Shown in pieces: positions 33,830 to 40,982 of a stretch of 40,982 nucleotides of DNA. The position numbers were made by a program, and so were the translations under genes. The first letter of the stretch is position 1; each line of letters begins with the position of its first letter. Source of the stretch: Fidelibacterota bacterium. Its GTDB lineage: Bacteria; Fidelibacterota; Marinisomatia; SCGC-AAA003-L08; GCA-2689995. The stretch lies in contig NZIV01000071.1 in the NCBI GenBank assembly GCA_002689995.1, positions 1-40,982 of the forward strand, in the 5' to 3' direction. The notes below the pieces were generated by a model. The model was not told the DNA's origin and did not search any database. It saw only the letters and a program-made list of their open reading frames with translations.

Positions 33830-34470
33830 GAAATATATCACCTTCTATAATAGCAGGAGATTTCTCAAAGCTTGATAGAGAAATTAAAGAAATAGAAGAT
33901 TTAGGAATAACAAGATTACATTTAGATATAATGGATGGTAATTTTGTTCCTAATTTAACGTTCGGTCCACTACTAGTAGAAGGAATACGAAAACTTACAA
34001 AAATGCATTTAGAATGCCATCTAATGATAAATAATCCAAAAAAATATTTAAATGATTATATATCTGCTGGTGGTGATACAGTTATCGTACATATAGAAAA
34101 TAATCCAGAGTTTGAAGAAAATTTGAGTGAAATTAAAAGACAAGGTGTTAAGGGTGGAATTGCTTTCAATCCTGACACTCCGATTAAAAATATATTACCA
34201 TTCGTAAATAAAATGGATTATGTACTAATTATGTCAGTTTTCCCCGGATTCTGCGGTCAAACTTTTATAGAATCTACAATTGATAGTATGAGTGAGTTTG
34301 TAAACCAAAAAAAGAAAAATTCTAGTTTAGTTGTTGCCGTTGACGGTGGTGTTAATATTCAAACAATACAGCAAGTTTATGATACTGGAGTGGATGTAAG
34401 CATCGTTGGCTCAGGTTTACTGGGAGCAAAAGATAGAAAAAAACGCTATCAAGAGCTAATGAATGCTTGA
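33826..34470 (+). CDS. rpe: Ribulose-phosphate 3-epimerase
   Basis: A 214-residue TIM-barrel enzyme interconverting ribulose 5-phosphate and xylulose 5-phosphate. Motifs: ISPSIIAGDFSKLDREI, HLDIMDGNFVPNLTFGP, the metal-binding His in ECHLMINNP, VLIMSVFPGFCGQTFIES and VAVDGGVNIQTI. GxxGQxF is the phosphate-binding turn. ATG overlaps the PASTA gene stop (ATGA); it overlaps the next gene by 8 bases. Confidence 0.96.
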   Translation: MRNISPSIIAGDFSKLDREIKEIEDLGITRLHLDIMDGNFVPNLTFGPLLVEGIRKLTKMHLECHLMINNPKKYLNDYISAGGDTVIVHIENNPEFEENLSEIKRQGVKGGIAFNPDTPIKNILPFVNKMDYVLIMSVFPGFCGQTFIESTIDSMSEFVNQKKKNSSLVVAVDGGVNIQTIQQVYDTGVDVSIVGSGLLGAKDRKKRYQELMNA

Positions 34471-35047
34471 AAAAATTTCATTAAAAGGAGAAATGCAAAG
34501 GAAATTGATTCATATTAGCTCTGGATTAATACCAATTATGGTTATATTTTATGGTAAATCCAAGATTATACCATTTTTATTACTTTTTACAATTTTATTT
34601 ATTTTATTTGACTTTTTGAAAAATAATGTAAAATGGGTGCAGATAATTTATAAGTTTTTTTTTAAAGCATTGTCTCGGAAACATGAAATTACACATTTTA
34701 CAGGTGCATCCTATGTCCTTATTGGATATTTAATTACGTTACTATTTTTTTCTGAAAATATTGCAGTATTTTCAATGTTTGTTTTATGTTTTTCAGATTC
34801 ATCTGCGGCTTTGATAGGTAGAGTTTATGGAAAAAATAAAATAGGTAATAAAACTTTAGAAGGTACATTTGCATTTATTTTAGTTGGACTGTTAATATCT
34901 TTATTTTTTCAAAGTATTCCCTTGCCAATTCGAGTATTAGCTATATTTCTTGCTGCTGTTATTGAATTAACAGCTATCAGAATTAATGATAATCTATCTA
35001 TTCCCTCGACCATTTCAATAGTTTGCTATATTGGGATGAGTTTTTAA
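34463..35047 (+). CDS. Polyprenol/dolichol or diacylglycerol kinase-family membrane protein
   Basis: A 194-residue membrane protein with about five to six hydrophobic segments, of the SEC59/DGK1/VTE5 CTP-dependent kinase group, which is related to CdsA. Conserved parts are EMQRKLIHISSGLIPI near the N-terminus, HFTGASYVLIGYLI, and FSDSSAALIGRVYGKNKIGN followed by KTLEGT, the nucleotide-binding signature of the group. Substrate (polyprenol, phytol, diacylglycerol) cannot be fixed from sequence. ATG lies in the end of rpe; the stop overlaps the BatA-like start (TAATG). Confidence 0.85.
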   Translation: MLEKISLKGEMQRKLIHISSGLIPIMVIFYGKSKIIPFLLLFTILFILFDFLKNNVKWVQIIYKFFFKALSRKHEITHFTGASYVLIGYLITLLFFSENIAVFSMFVLCFSDSSAALIGRVYGKNKIGNKTLEGTFAFILVGLLISLFFQSIPLPIRVLAIFLAAVIELTAIRINDNLSIPSTISIVCYIGMSF

Positions 35048-37056
35048 TGACATTCTTATCACCATTTTTCTTATTTCTTTTACCATTAATATCAATACCT
35101 ACATTAATTCATTTATGGAATAAGTATCGTGTAAAAGAAATTGAATTCAGTACAATCATATTTTTAAAAATATTAGAATCAAAATCTATAAAAAAAGTGA
35201 AGTTAGTTGAAATTCTTCTTCTTTTTATTCGTACGTTAATTATCTTATTATTAATATTTTTTATATCTAGACCAATAATAAAAGGCCAATTTGCAGACTG
35301 GGTAAATAACCCAGAATCCACAGTTACAGCAATTATAATTGATGACTCATTCTCTATGAATGGTATTCGTTTTGATAAAAACAACTTAGATTTAATAAAA
35401 ATTAAAGTAAATGAAATCAAGAATAATTTAATAGATAAGCAGTTTGTGCTTTTTGGTACATTTAGTAATGGCATACAATTCCTCGGATTAAAAGAAGAAT
35501 TTGAAAAGTTTGAACTAGTTTATAGAATTTCAGATTTAAATATTGGTTATGAAAAAATCTTTGACCAAATTAAAGATACTTTAAATCAAGGTATAATAAA
35601 TAAAGAATTATATCTTTTAACAGATATTCAGGAGAATTCTTTTAAAATTAGAGATGAATATTCTAATTTTAAATCAATTAATTGGAATACATTTATTATT
35701 GATTTTGATTTACCAAGCGAAAACCTATCTATTAATTTATTGGAAGTAGAGTCTGAAATTATTCTACCAAACGAACCTTTTGATATTAAAGTCAAAGTTT
35801 CTAATAATGGTAAAAGTCCTCAATTTCAACGATTAATTTCATTAAATATTGATGGAATAGATGTCGGTCAGGAACTTATCTCATTACAAGTAAATGAAGA
35901 AAAGGAAGTTTATTTCAAAACTGCTCTTCCTAGTACAGGTGATTTTAAAATTACAGCAAAATTAGATCAAGATGATTTGATAAATGACAATGAATATATT
36001 AGAGTTTTAACTATTCCTAAAAATATAAAAATTGGATTATATTCAAAATATCCTGAAGATATGATTTATTTAAATCATACATTAAATGCAATCAATCAGG
36101 ATAATGATTTATTTTCAATCTCAAATTTTTCTTTAAATCAATTAGGAGTTTCAAATTTAAAACAATACGATGTGCTATTTATTTCTGGAGTTGTCGATAA
36201 AAATACTTGGAATAAGATTGAAAATTTCTGCCAATATGGGAAGCATGCAATAGTTTTTCCTTCAACTAAAGAAAATAAATATTTCAATAACGATTTTGTT
36301 GAAATTAATCCAGTTATATTAAAGGATAATGATTATATTTCAACTAATAAAAGTATCTTAGATAATGTATCAGATATTTCATTGGAAAAATTATTAATCA
36401 ATAAATTAACATCACCAAGATATTTTAAATATTATGGTTTAAAATTATATCAAAATTCATTAGTTCAATTAGAAAATAATGTTACTATTTGGGATAGAAG
36501 AACGGTAGGTACAGGTTTCATAGATAAATTAGGGATTGGTCTTACAGCGGATTGGTCAAATTTACCAATTATTGCTGGATTTATACCATTTTTACATAAT
36601 TGGATTTATTCTGGAAACACTGTTAATTCTAAAGTGAAAAATAATGTAGGAGATGAAGTAAATAAAAAAGTAAGCACTTCTATTAACGAATATGTAATAA
36701 AAACACCATCTAATGACAAGTATTTACTTCCGGCTAATCAAAATGGATTTCTCAACTTATTTAAATTTGAGAAGTTTGGGTGGTATGAGCTGTTATTGGA
36801 TGGAGAGTCAAATTATTTATATGCAGTTAATAATTCTGAAGATGAATTGAATATAAAAAAAATAGATAAAGATAGAATTGATTTACTTTTTCCTAATAAT
36901 AAAATAATTTCTCCAATTAAAGAAATTGGGGAAGAAGCTAGATTTGCAAAAATTGGCACTGAAATTGGAAGTCTATTGTTAATAATTATTATTATACTTT
37001 TAATTGTAGAGATGTTTCTTGCACATTTCCAGTCATTGCAAGGAAAAAATAATTAA
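35047..37056 (+). CDS. BatA-domain and VWA-like membrane protein
   Basis: A 669-residue protein. Residues 1-80 are the BatA N-terminal domain with two membrane segments (LSPFFLFLLPLISIPTLIHL, then FIRTLIILLLIFFI). A von Willebrand A-like domain follows, with the metal-site motif DDSFSMNG (DxSxS). A CARDB-like adhesion/beta region lies around residues 230-330, then a long variable part, and the protein ends with a membrane segment (IGSLLLIIIIILLIVEMFL). Such proteins are common in FCB bacteria; their function is not settled. ATG at 35047 overlaps the previous stop by one base and is preferred over an upstream TTG at 35023, because MTFLSPFFL is the family start. Confidence 0.88.
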   Translation: MTFLSPFFLFLLPLISIPTLIHLWNKYRVKEIEFSTIIFLKILESKSIKKVKLVEILLLFIRTLIILLLIFFISRPIIKGQFADWVNNPESTVTAIIIDDSFSMNGIRFDKNNLDLIKIKVNEIKNNLIDKQFVLFGTFSNGIQFLGLKEEFEKFELVYRISDLNIGYEKIFDQIKDTLNQGIINKELYLLTDIQENSFKIRDEYSNFKSINWNTFIIDFDLPSENLSINLLEVESEIILPNEPFDIKVKVSNNGKSPQFQRLISLNIDGIDVGQELISLQVNEEKEVYFKTALPSTGDFKITAKLDQDDLINDNEYIRVLTIPKNIKIGLYSKYPEDMIYLNHTLNAINQDNDLFSISNFSLNQLGVSNLKQYDVLFISGVVDKNTWNKIENFCQYGKHAIVFPSTKENKYFNNDFVEINPVILKDNDYISTNKSILDNVSDISLEKLLINKLTSPRYFKYYGLKLYQNSLVQLENNVTIWDRRTVGTGFIDKLGIGLTADWSNLPIIAGFIPFLHNWIYSGNTVNSKVKNNVGDEVNKKVSTSINEYVIKTPSNDKYLLPANQNGFLNLFKFEKFGWYELLLDGESNYLYAVNNSEDELNIKKIDKDRIDLLFPNNKIISPIKEIGEEARFAKIGTEIGSLLLIIIIILLIVEMFLAHFQSLQGKNN

Positions 37057-38305
37057 AGAAAAGACTTTACTAGTTGATGTTATTTTTCCAACTGAAACAG
37101 AAGAAGGTATTCAGTATGAACTTGATGAGCTTGCAAGCTTATCAGATACTGCTGGAGCTGAAGTTTTTGGTAGAATTACTCAAAGAAGAATTAAGGCCGA
37201 TGCAGCTTTTTTTATCGGCAAAGGTAAGGCTCAATCAATAGTTAATAAAGCAAAAGAACTTCGATGTAACATTATTTTGTTTAATGACGAATTATCTCCC
37301 ACTCATGTAAAAAATTTACAGAAATTAGCGGGTGATAGTATTAAAATAATGGATAGAACTGGTATCATTTTAGATATATTCTCTCAGCATGCTAAAACAA
37401 AAGAATCGCGAAAGCAGGTAGAACTTGCAAAGCTAGAATATATGCTTCCAAGATTAACCCGTCAATGGACTCATTTAGAAAGGCAAATGGGTGGAATTGG
37501 AACCCGAGGTGGACCAGGAGAAACACAGATTGAAATCGACCGGCGTTTAATACGAAATCAAATCACAAAACTAAAAAGTGAACTTGAAAAAATATCAAGA
37601 CAGCGATTAACACAAAATCAAAATCGAAAAAATGCATATAAAATTGCTTTGGTTGGGTATACTAATGCTGGTAAATCGACCTTATTAAAAGTATTAACCG
37701 GTGAAGACGTCTATGTTGAAAATCAACTCTTTGCTACTTTAGACACTACTACTAGACGATTAGATTTGGCTAAGGAGTTGCCTGTATTATTATCTGATAC
37801 TGTTGGTTTTATTCATAAGCTTCCTCATAATTTAGTTGCGTCATTTCGCTCCACGCTATCAGAAGTAAAAGATGCTGACTTATTATTAAAAGTTGTTGAT
37901 TGTTCCTCGTTAAATTTTAAAAACCATTTAGATACTATTTCTAAGGTAATGATAAACATTACTAGCCGTCAAATTGACTATATTCTTGTTTTTAATAAAA
38001 TTGATAATTTGAGAGATGTAAAACAACTAAATATATTGAAAAAGCTTTATCCTGATGCTATTTTTATTTCAGCTCAAAAAGAATTAAGAATTAACAATTT
38101 ACTAAATAAAATTATTTTTAAAGCCACACAAAATAATATAGAAACTAAAATTTTAATTCCTTATGAAAAATCAGGATTTCTAGACCAAATATATAGTCAA
38201 ATAAATGTGATTGAAAGAAAAGAAGGTGAGTTTGGATTTGAGTTTAAGATTTCTGGTAAGCCGGAAAGAATTGATAGATTATTAAGTTTATTAAAAAAAA
38301 AATAA
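37019..38305 (+). CDS. hflX: Ribosome-associated GTPase HflX
   Basis: A roughly 420-residue GTPase that splits stalled or heat-damaged ribosomes. The N-terminal domain has LDELASLSDTAGAEVFGRIT and FFIGKGKAQSIV, the linker RQMGGIGTRGGPGETQIEID and RRLIRNQI, and the G domain GYTNAGKST (G1), LFATLDTTTRRL (G2/G3 region), DTVGFIHKLPHNLVASFRST and NKID (G4). The start is uncertain: TTG at 37019 lies 38 bases inside the BatA-like gene and has no ribosome binding site, whereas AAGGA at 37040-37044 points to a non-canonical ATT at 37052, which touches the upstream stop. No ATG or GTG fits. Confidence 0.94.
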   Translation: MHISSHCKEKIIKEKTLLVDVIFPTETEEGIQYELDELASLSDTAGAEVFGRITQRRIKADAAFFIGKGKAQSIVNKAKELRCNIILFNDELSPTHVKNLQKLAGDSIKIMDRTGIILDIFSQHAKTKESRKQVELAKLEYMLPRLTRQWTHLERQMGGIGTRGGPGETQIEIDRRLIRNQITKLKSELEKISRQRLTQNQNRKNAYKIALVGYTNAGKSTLLKVLTGEDVYVENQLFATLDTTTRRLDLAKELPVLLSDTVGFIHKLPHNLVASFRSTLSEVKDADLLLKVVDCSSLNFKNHLDTISKVMINITSRQIDYILVFNKIDNLRDVKQLNILKKLYPDAIFISAQKELRINNLLNKIIFKATQNNIETKILIPYEKSGFLDQIYSQINVIERKEGEFGFEFKISGKPERIDRLLSLLKKK

Positions 38306-38306
38306 A

Positions 38307-38481
38307 TGTGCGAAAGGAGGGGTGTTTCAGACACCTTAAAGTAATTATACAGTGGTAAATCCCTCTATATCGCAAGGATCCTTAATCCTGATGGAAAGGC
38401 ATGCTTTTGAAAATAGCAAGTAGATAAACCATCATGAAAGTTGTAAGTTCTGAAACATAAACCTTCCGCACAAATTTTTTT
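38307..38481 (+). ncRNA. Putative structured RNA of unknown class (possibly 6S-like)
   Basis: About 166 bases between hflX and cutA with no open frame, and 64 G/C by hand count (39%) against roughly 28% around it. The ends pair: TGTGCG (38307-38312) with CGCACA (38467-38472), continued by AAGG (38314-38317) with CCTT (38462-38465). Inside, TGTTTCAGA (38323-38331) is perfectly complementary to TCTGAAACA (38449-38457), and CTTA (38335-38338) to TAAG (38444-38447), giving a rod-like fold. Hairpins AGGAT/ATCCT (38375-38389) and GATGG/CCATC (38390-38394 with 38429-38433) cap it. A competing hairpin GGTGT/ACACC (38321-38335) also exists. A run of seven T follows the closing stem. The shape recalls 6S RNA, but no class signature was recognised. 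Confidence 0.6.
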
Positions 38482-38515
38482 AAAAATATTATTTATAAAT
38501 TAGGATAAATTAATA

Positions 38516-38833
38516 ATGGAAAATAAGATAAAAGTTTTACTCACAACTTTTTCCAAAAAACATGATGCATATAAAGTTGGAGAAAGATTAGTTAAATTTA
38601 ACTTATCTCCTTGTGTTCAATTAATTCCTAAAATTGAATCTATTTATAAGTGGAAAGGAAAGATGCAAAAAGAACAAGAAGTATTACTTTTAATTAAATG
38701 TGATATTAATAAAGAATCAGAATTAATTTCTTTTCTAAGAGAGCAACATCCTCATGAGGTTCCTGAAATAATTAGTACTAATTATGAAATTAAAAATCTA
38801 GATTACAGCCACTGGTTCTTCTTGGAAAAATAG
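38516..38833 (+). CDS. cutA: Divalent-cation tolerance protein CutA
   Basis: A 105-residue CutA1 protein, a small trimeric ferredoxin-like fold found in all domains of life. The copper-tolerance role named for E. coli is not well established. Family motifs: SPCVQLIPKIESIYKWKGKM, then QEVLLLIKC and HPHEVPEII. ATG start with AGGA about 9-12 bases upstream. It follows the structured RNA and precedes the aminotransferase gene by 38 bases. Confidence 0.95.
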   Translation: MENKIKVLLTTFSKKHDAYKVGERLVKFNLSPCVQLIPKIESIYKWKGKMQKEQEVLLLIKCDINKESELISFLREQHPHEVPEIISTNYEIKNLDYSHWFFLEK

Positions 38834-38871
38834 ACTTAATTATAAAAACAATTTTACCTAATTTAAATATC

Positions 38872-39963
38872 ATGGCATTAGTACCAAAACACATCAAACA
38901 ATTATCACCTTACCAAGCAGGGAAGCCAATTGAGGAAGTTCAGAGAGAGCTTGGATTAGAAAGAATTGTTAAATTAGCATCCAATGAAAATTCATTAGGC
39001 CCATCATCTAAAGTCATCGAGGCTGTTAAAAAATCATTATCAGAAAATCATCGCTACCCTGATCCTATAGGATTTGAACTACGTAATAAATTAGCAGAAA
39101 TTTATAATCTCAAGCTCAATAATGTGGTCTTAGGAGCTGGTAGTGAGGGAATTATGTCCATAATTATGCGGACATTTTTACTACCAACGGATGAAATTGT
39201 TGCAGCCACAAATTCATTTATTGGATTTAAAGTTCTCGCAAATTCTAGTGGTATTCATACTAACTGGGTAAAAATGAATAATTATCACTATAATCTAGAA
39301 GCGATGGCCGACTCTATAAATGAATATACTAAGGTAATTTATTTAGCTAACCCTGACAATCCAACTGGAACTTATTTCACTATTAATGAATTTGATGCTT
39401 TTATGAAAAAAGTTCCAAATAGAACTATTGTTATATTAGATGAAGCTTACTATGAATTCGCAATGGACAAGGATGATTATCCAGATTCTATGTATTATCG
39501 TTATGATAATGTGATTACACTTCGTACGTTTTCAAAAGCCTATGGTCTTGCAGGTTTTAGAATTGGTTATGGATTTGGTCACGAAGATTTAATTGGGAAT
39601 TTATTAAAAGTTAAGTTACCATTTGAACCATCATTATCTGCTCAAGTTGCAGGACTAGCAGCATTAAGTGATACTGAGTATTTAAATAAAACACTTTCGG
39701 TTAATAATCTGGGTAAAGAATATCTTTATTTTCAATTAAAAAAACTAGGGTATTATTATATTAAAACGGCTGCAAATTTCATCACTATAGTTTTAAATTC
39801 ACCTCTAGAGGCAGAAAATATATGTTTTGATCTTCTTAAAAAAGGAGTAATAGTAAGACATCTTAAAGGATTCGGATGGCCAGAATGTATTCGTGTAAGC
39901 ATTGGTTCAGCTTCTGAAAATAAGTTTTTTATTGAAAATTTAAAAATAATTCAAAGAGCATAA
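38872..39963 (+). CDS. hisC: HisC-type aminotransferase (histidinol-phosphate or aromatic amino acid)
   Basis: A 363-residue class I/II PLP aminotransferase of the HisC family. Motifs: LASNENSLGPSSKVIEAVKK, LGAGSEGIMSII, LANPDNPTGTYF, ILDEAYYEFA, and the PLP lysine K222 in TFSKAYGLAGFRIGYG. HisC proteins often act on tyrosine and phenylalanine too. No other histidine gene is nearby, and the next gene, two bases on, is 4-hydroxyphenylpyruvate dioxygenase, whose substrate is the product of tyrosine transamination. A tyrosine aminotransferase role is therefore likely here (inference). ATG start without a clear ribosome binding site. Confidence 0.9.
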   Translation: MALVPKHIKQLSPYQAGKPIEEVQRELGLERIVKLASNENSLGPSSKVIEAVKKSLSENHRYPDPIGFELRNKLAEIYNLKLNNVVLGAGSEGIMSIIMRTFLLPTDEIVAATNSFIGFKVLANSSGIHTNWVKMNNYHYNLEAMADSINEYTKVIYLANPDNPTGTYFTINEFDAFMKKVPNRTIVILDEAYYEFAMDKDDYPDSMYYRYDNVITLRTFSKAYGLAGFRIGYGFGHEDLIGNLLKVKLPFEPSLSAQVAGLAALSDTEYLNKTLSVNNLGKEYLYFQLKKLGYYYIKTAANFITIVLNSPLEAENICFDLLKKGVIVRHLKGFGWPECIRVSIGSASENKFFIENLKIIQRA

Positions 39964-39965
39964 AA

Positions 39966-40982
39966 TTGGCATATATTTCTACAAAATGGACAGGGAAAGA
40001 ATATTTTAAAATACATGACTTTCATCATGTTGAATTTTACGTTGGTAACGCAAAACAAGCCGTTTACTTTTACAGAGTTGCATTTGGATTTGAGGCTTAC
40101 GCATATTGCGGTCCAGAAACTGGTGTAACAGAACAAGTTACTTATGTGTTAAAAAAAAATAAAATATTTTTTCTCTTCACAACTCCTTTGAATTCAAACC
40201 ACAAAGCAACAAAATGGTTAGAAAAACATGGTGATGGAGTTTATGATATTTCATTCTCTGTAGACTGTGATAAGGAGGCTTATGACTCTTGCTTGTTAAG
40301 AGGTGCGGTTGGAGTTGATATGCCAACTCTTATTGAAGATGATTTTGGTAAATATGGAAAATCTTCAATTCAAACTTATGGAGATACAATACATTCTTTT
40401 ATCCGTGATAAAGAATATAAAGGTATTTGGGCTCCTAATTTTGAAAATCTAGAATTACCCGTAATAAATAATCAAGATTCAGCTTTAATTAAAATTGACC
40501 ATATAGTTGGGAATGTTGAAAATGGTAAAATGGAAGAATGGGGCGATTTTTATAATAAAATATTTGGTTTCCCTACTTTTGTTAAATTTGATGAAACTGA
40601 TATATCAACAAAATATTCTGCTTTGAAGAGTATAGTAGTACGTTCTAAAAATTGGAAAGTTAAAATGCCTATTAATGAGCCAGCAATTGGAATTAAAAAA
40701 TCACAAATTGAGGAGTATTTGGATTTTAATGAAGGAGCTGGTGCACAGCATATTGCTATTCTAACAGATGATATTCTTAAGTCTATCTCTGTCTTGCGGA
40801 AAAATGGTGTAGAATTTTTAGATGTTCCGGAGACATATTATGATGATATTAATGAGCGAATTGGAATTATTGATGAAGACATTGAAGTATTAAAAAAATT
40901 AAAAATATTAGTTGATAGGGATGAGGAAGGATATTTACTTCAATTATTCACAAAACCACTAGAAGATCGACCTACATTATTT
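39966..40982 (+). CDS. hppD: 4-hydroxyphenylpyruvate dioxygenase (cut by window edge)
   Basis: 339 codons are visible, nearly the whole protein. It is the non-haem iron enzyme that turns 4-hydroxyphenylpyruvate into homogentisate in tyrosine breakdown. The N-terminal domain begins with HDFHHVEFYVGNAKQAVYFY. Two of the three iron ligands are visible: H179 in DHIVGNV and H262 in GAQHIAI; the third, a Glu expected just after QLFTKPLEDRPTLF, falls beyond the window. Start is TTG at 39966, two bases after the aminotransferase stop. Next expected would be homogentisate 1,2-dioxygenase, but that lies outside. Confidence 0.95.
   Translation, partial: MAYISTKWTGKEYFKIHDFHHVEFYVGNAKQAVYFYRVAFGFEAYAYCGPETGVTEQVTYVLKKNKIFFLFTTPLNSNHKATKWLEKHGDGVYDISFSVDCDKEAYDSCLLRGAVGVDMPTLIEDDFGKYGKSSIQTYGDTIHSFIRDKEYKGIWAPNFENLELPVINNQDSALIKIDHIVGNVENGKMEEWGDFYNKIFGFPTFVKFDETDISTKYSALKSIVVRSKNWKVKMPINEPAIGIKKSQIEEYLDFNEGAGAQHIAILTDDILKSISVLRKNGVEFLDVPETYYDDINERIGIIDEDIEVLKKLKILVDRDEEGYLLQLFTKPLEDRPTLF

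Noticed and set aside
35023-35047. Upstream TTG start for the BatA-like protein
   Set aside because: The extra eight residues precede the family start MTFLSPFFLFLLP, and ATG at 35047 is coupled to the previous stop (TAATG).
38307-38481. Lysine, cobalamin or TPP riboswitch, SRP RNA or RNase P RNA
   Set aside because: The characteristic conserved cores of these classes were looked for by eye and not found, and a riboswitch for cutA would be hard to explain. Kept as an unclassified structured RNA.
1-40982. CRISPR arrays, tRNA or rRNA genes, insertion sequences, phage genes
   Set aside because: None seen: no regularly spaced repeats, no tRNA cloverleaf noticed in the gaps, no transposase or integrase reading frames.

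Overview
AT-rich (roughly 28-30% GC), gene-dense bacterial DNA with very short gaps, many 1-11 base overlaps and frequent TTG starts. The best guess is a marine FCB-group bacterium, most likely Marinimicrobia (SAR406). This rests on base composition, a secreted protein ending in two GDVNGD-type dockerin-like repeats, an FCB-style BatA-like protein, eukaryote-type glutamine synthetase, and a peptide- and amino-acid-scavenging gene set. The assignment is inference; there is no rRNA in the window.

Layout. (1) Bases 1-4656, minus strand: a Yej-type oligopeptide ABC importer (lipoprotein, two permeases, start of an ATPase). (2) 4759-7140, minus: an aromatic/chorismate cluster, trpG/pabA-like, a short prephenate-dehydratase-like gene and aroA, with overlapping ends. 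(3) 7141-7579: the only long non-coding gap; it carries a nested inverted repeat and separates divergent units. (4) 7580-10273, plus: Lrp/AsnC regulator, GSII glutamine synthetase, a strong terminator whose 3' arm appears to double as the ribosome binding site of the next gene, then an RlmL-like RNA methyltransferase. (5) 10304-12537, minus: rhodanese protein and a secreted agmatine/peptidylarginine deiminase-like protein. (6) 12617-29706, plus: a frameshifted DUF309 gene, cdsA, then a long tightly packed run: a second peptide ABC importer (its binding-protein gene broken by an in-frame stop), a seven-gene module of a MutL/GlmL-type ATPase, a KOW protein and five small or membrane proteins, the transporter ATPase, lysine catabolism (amaB, lat), rsmI and tmk. 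(7) 29897-38305, plus: a housekeeping operon yajC-def-fmt-rsmB-PASTA-rpe-polyprenol kinase-batA-hflX. (8) 38307-38481: an apparently unannotated structured RNA. (9) 38516-40982: cutA, a HisC-type aminotransferase and the start of 4-hydroxyphenylpyruvate dioxygenase.

How the genes fit together (inference): two peptide importers, lysine degradation through lysine 6-aminotransferase and aminoadipate-semialdehyde dehydrogenase, probable tyrosine degradation through an aminotransferase and HPPD, glutamine synthetase under an Lrp-type regulator, and a secreted deiminase together suggest a heterotroph feeding on peptides.

The least explained parts are the MutL/KOW/DUF6754 membrane module at 17743-24545 and the RNA at 38307-38481. 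No database search was possible; names come from recognised motifs and overall protein resemblance.
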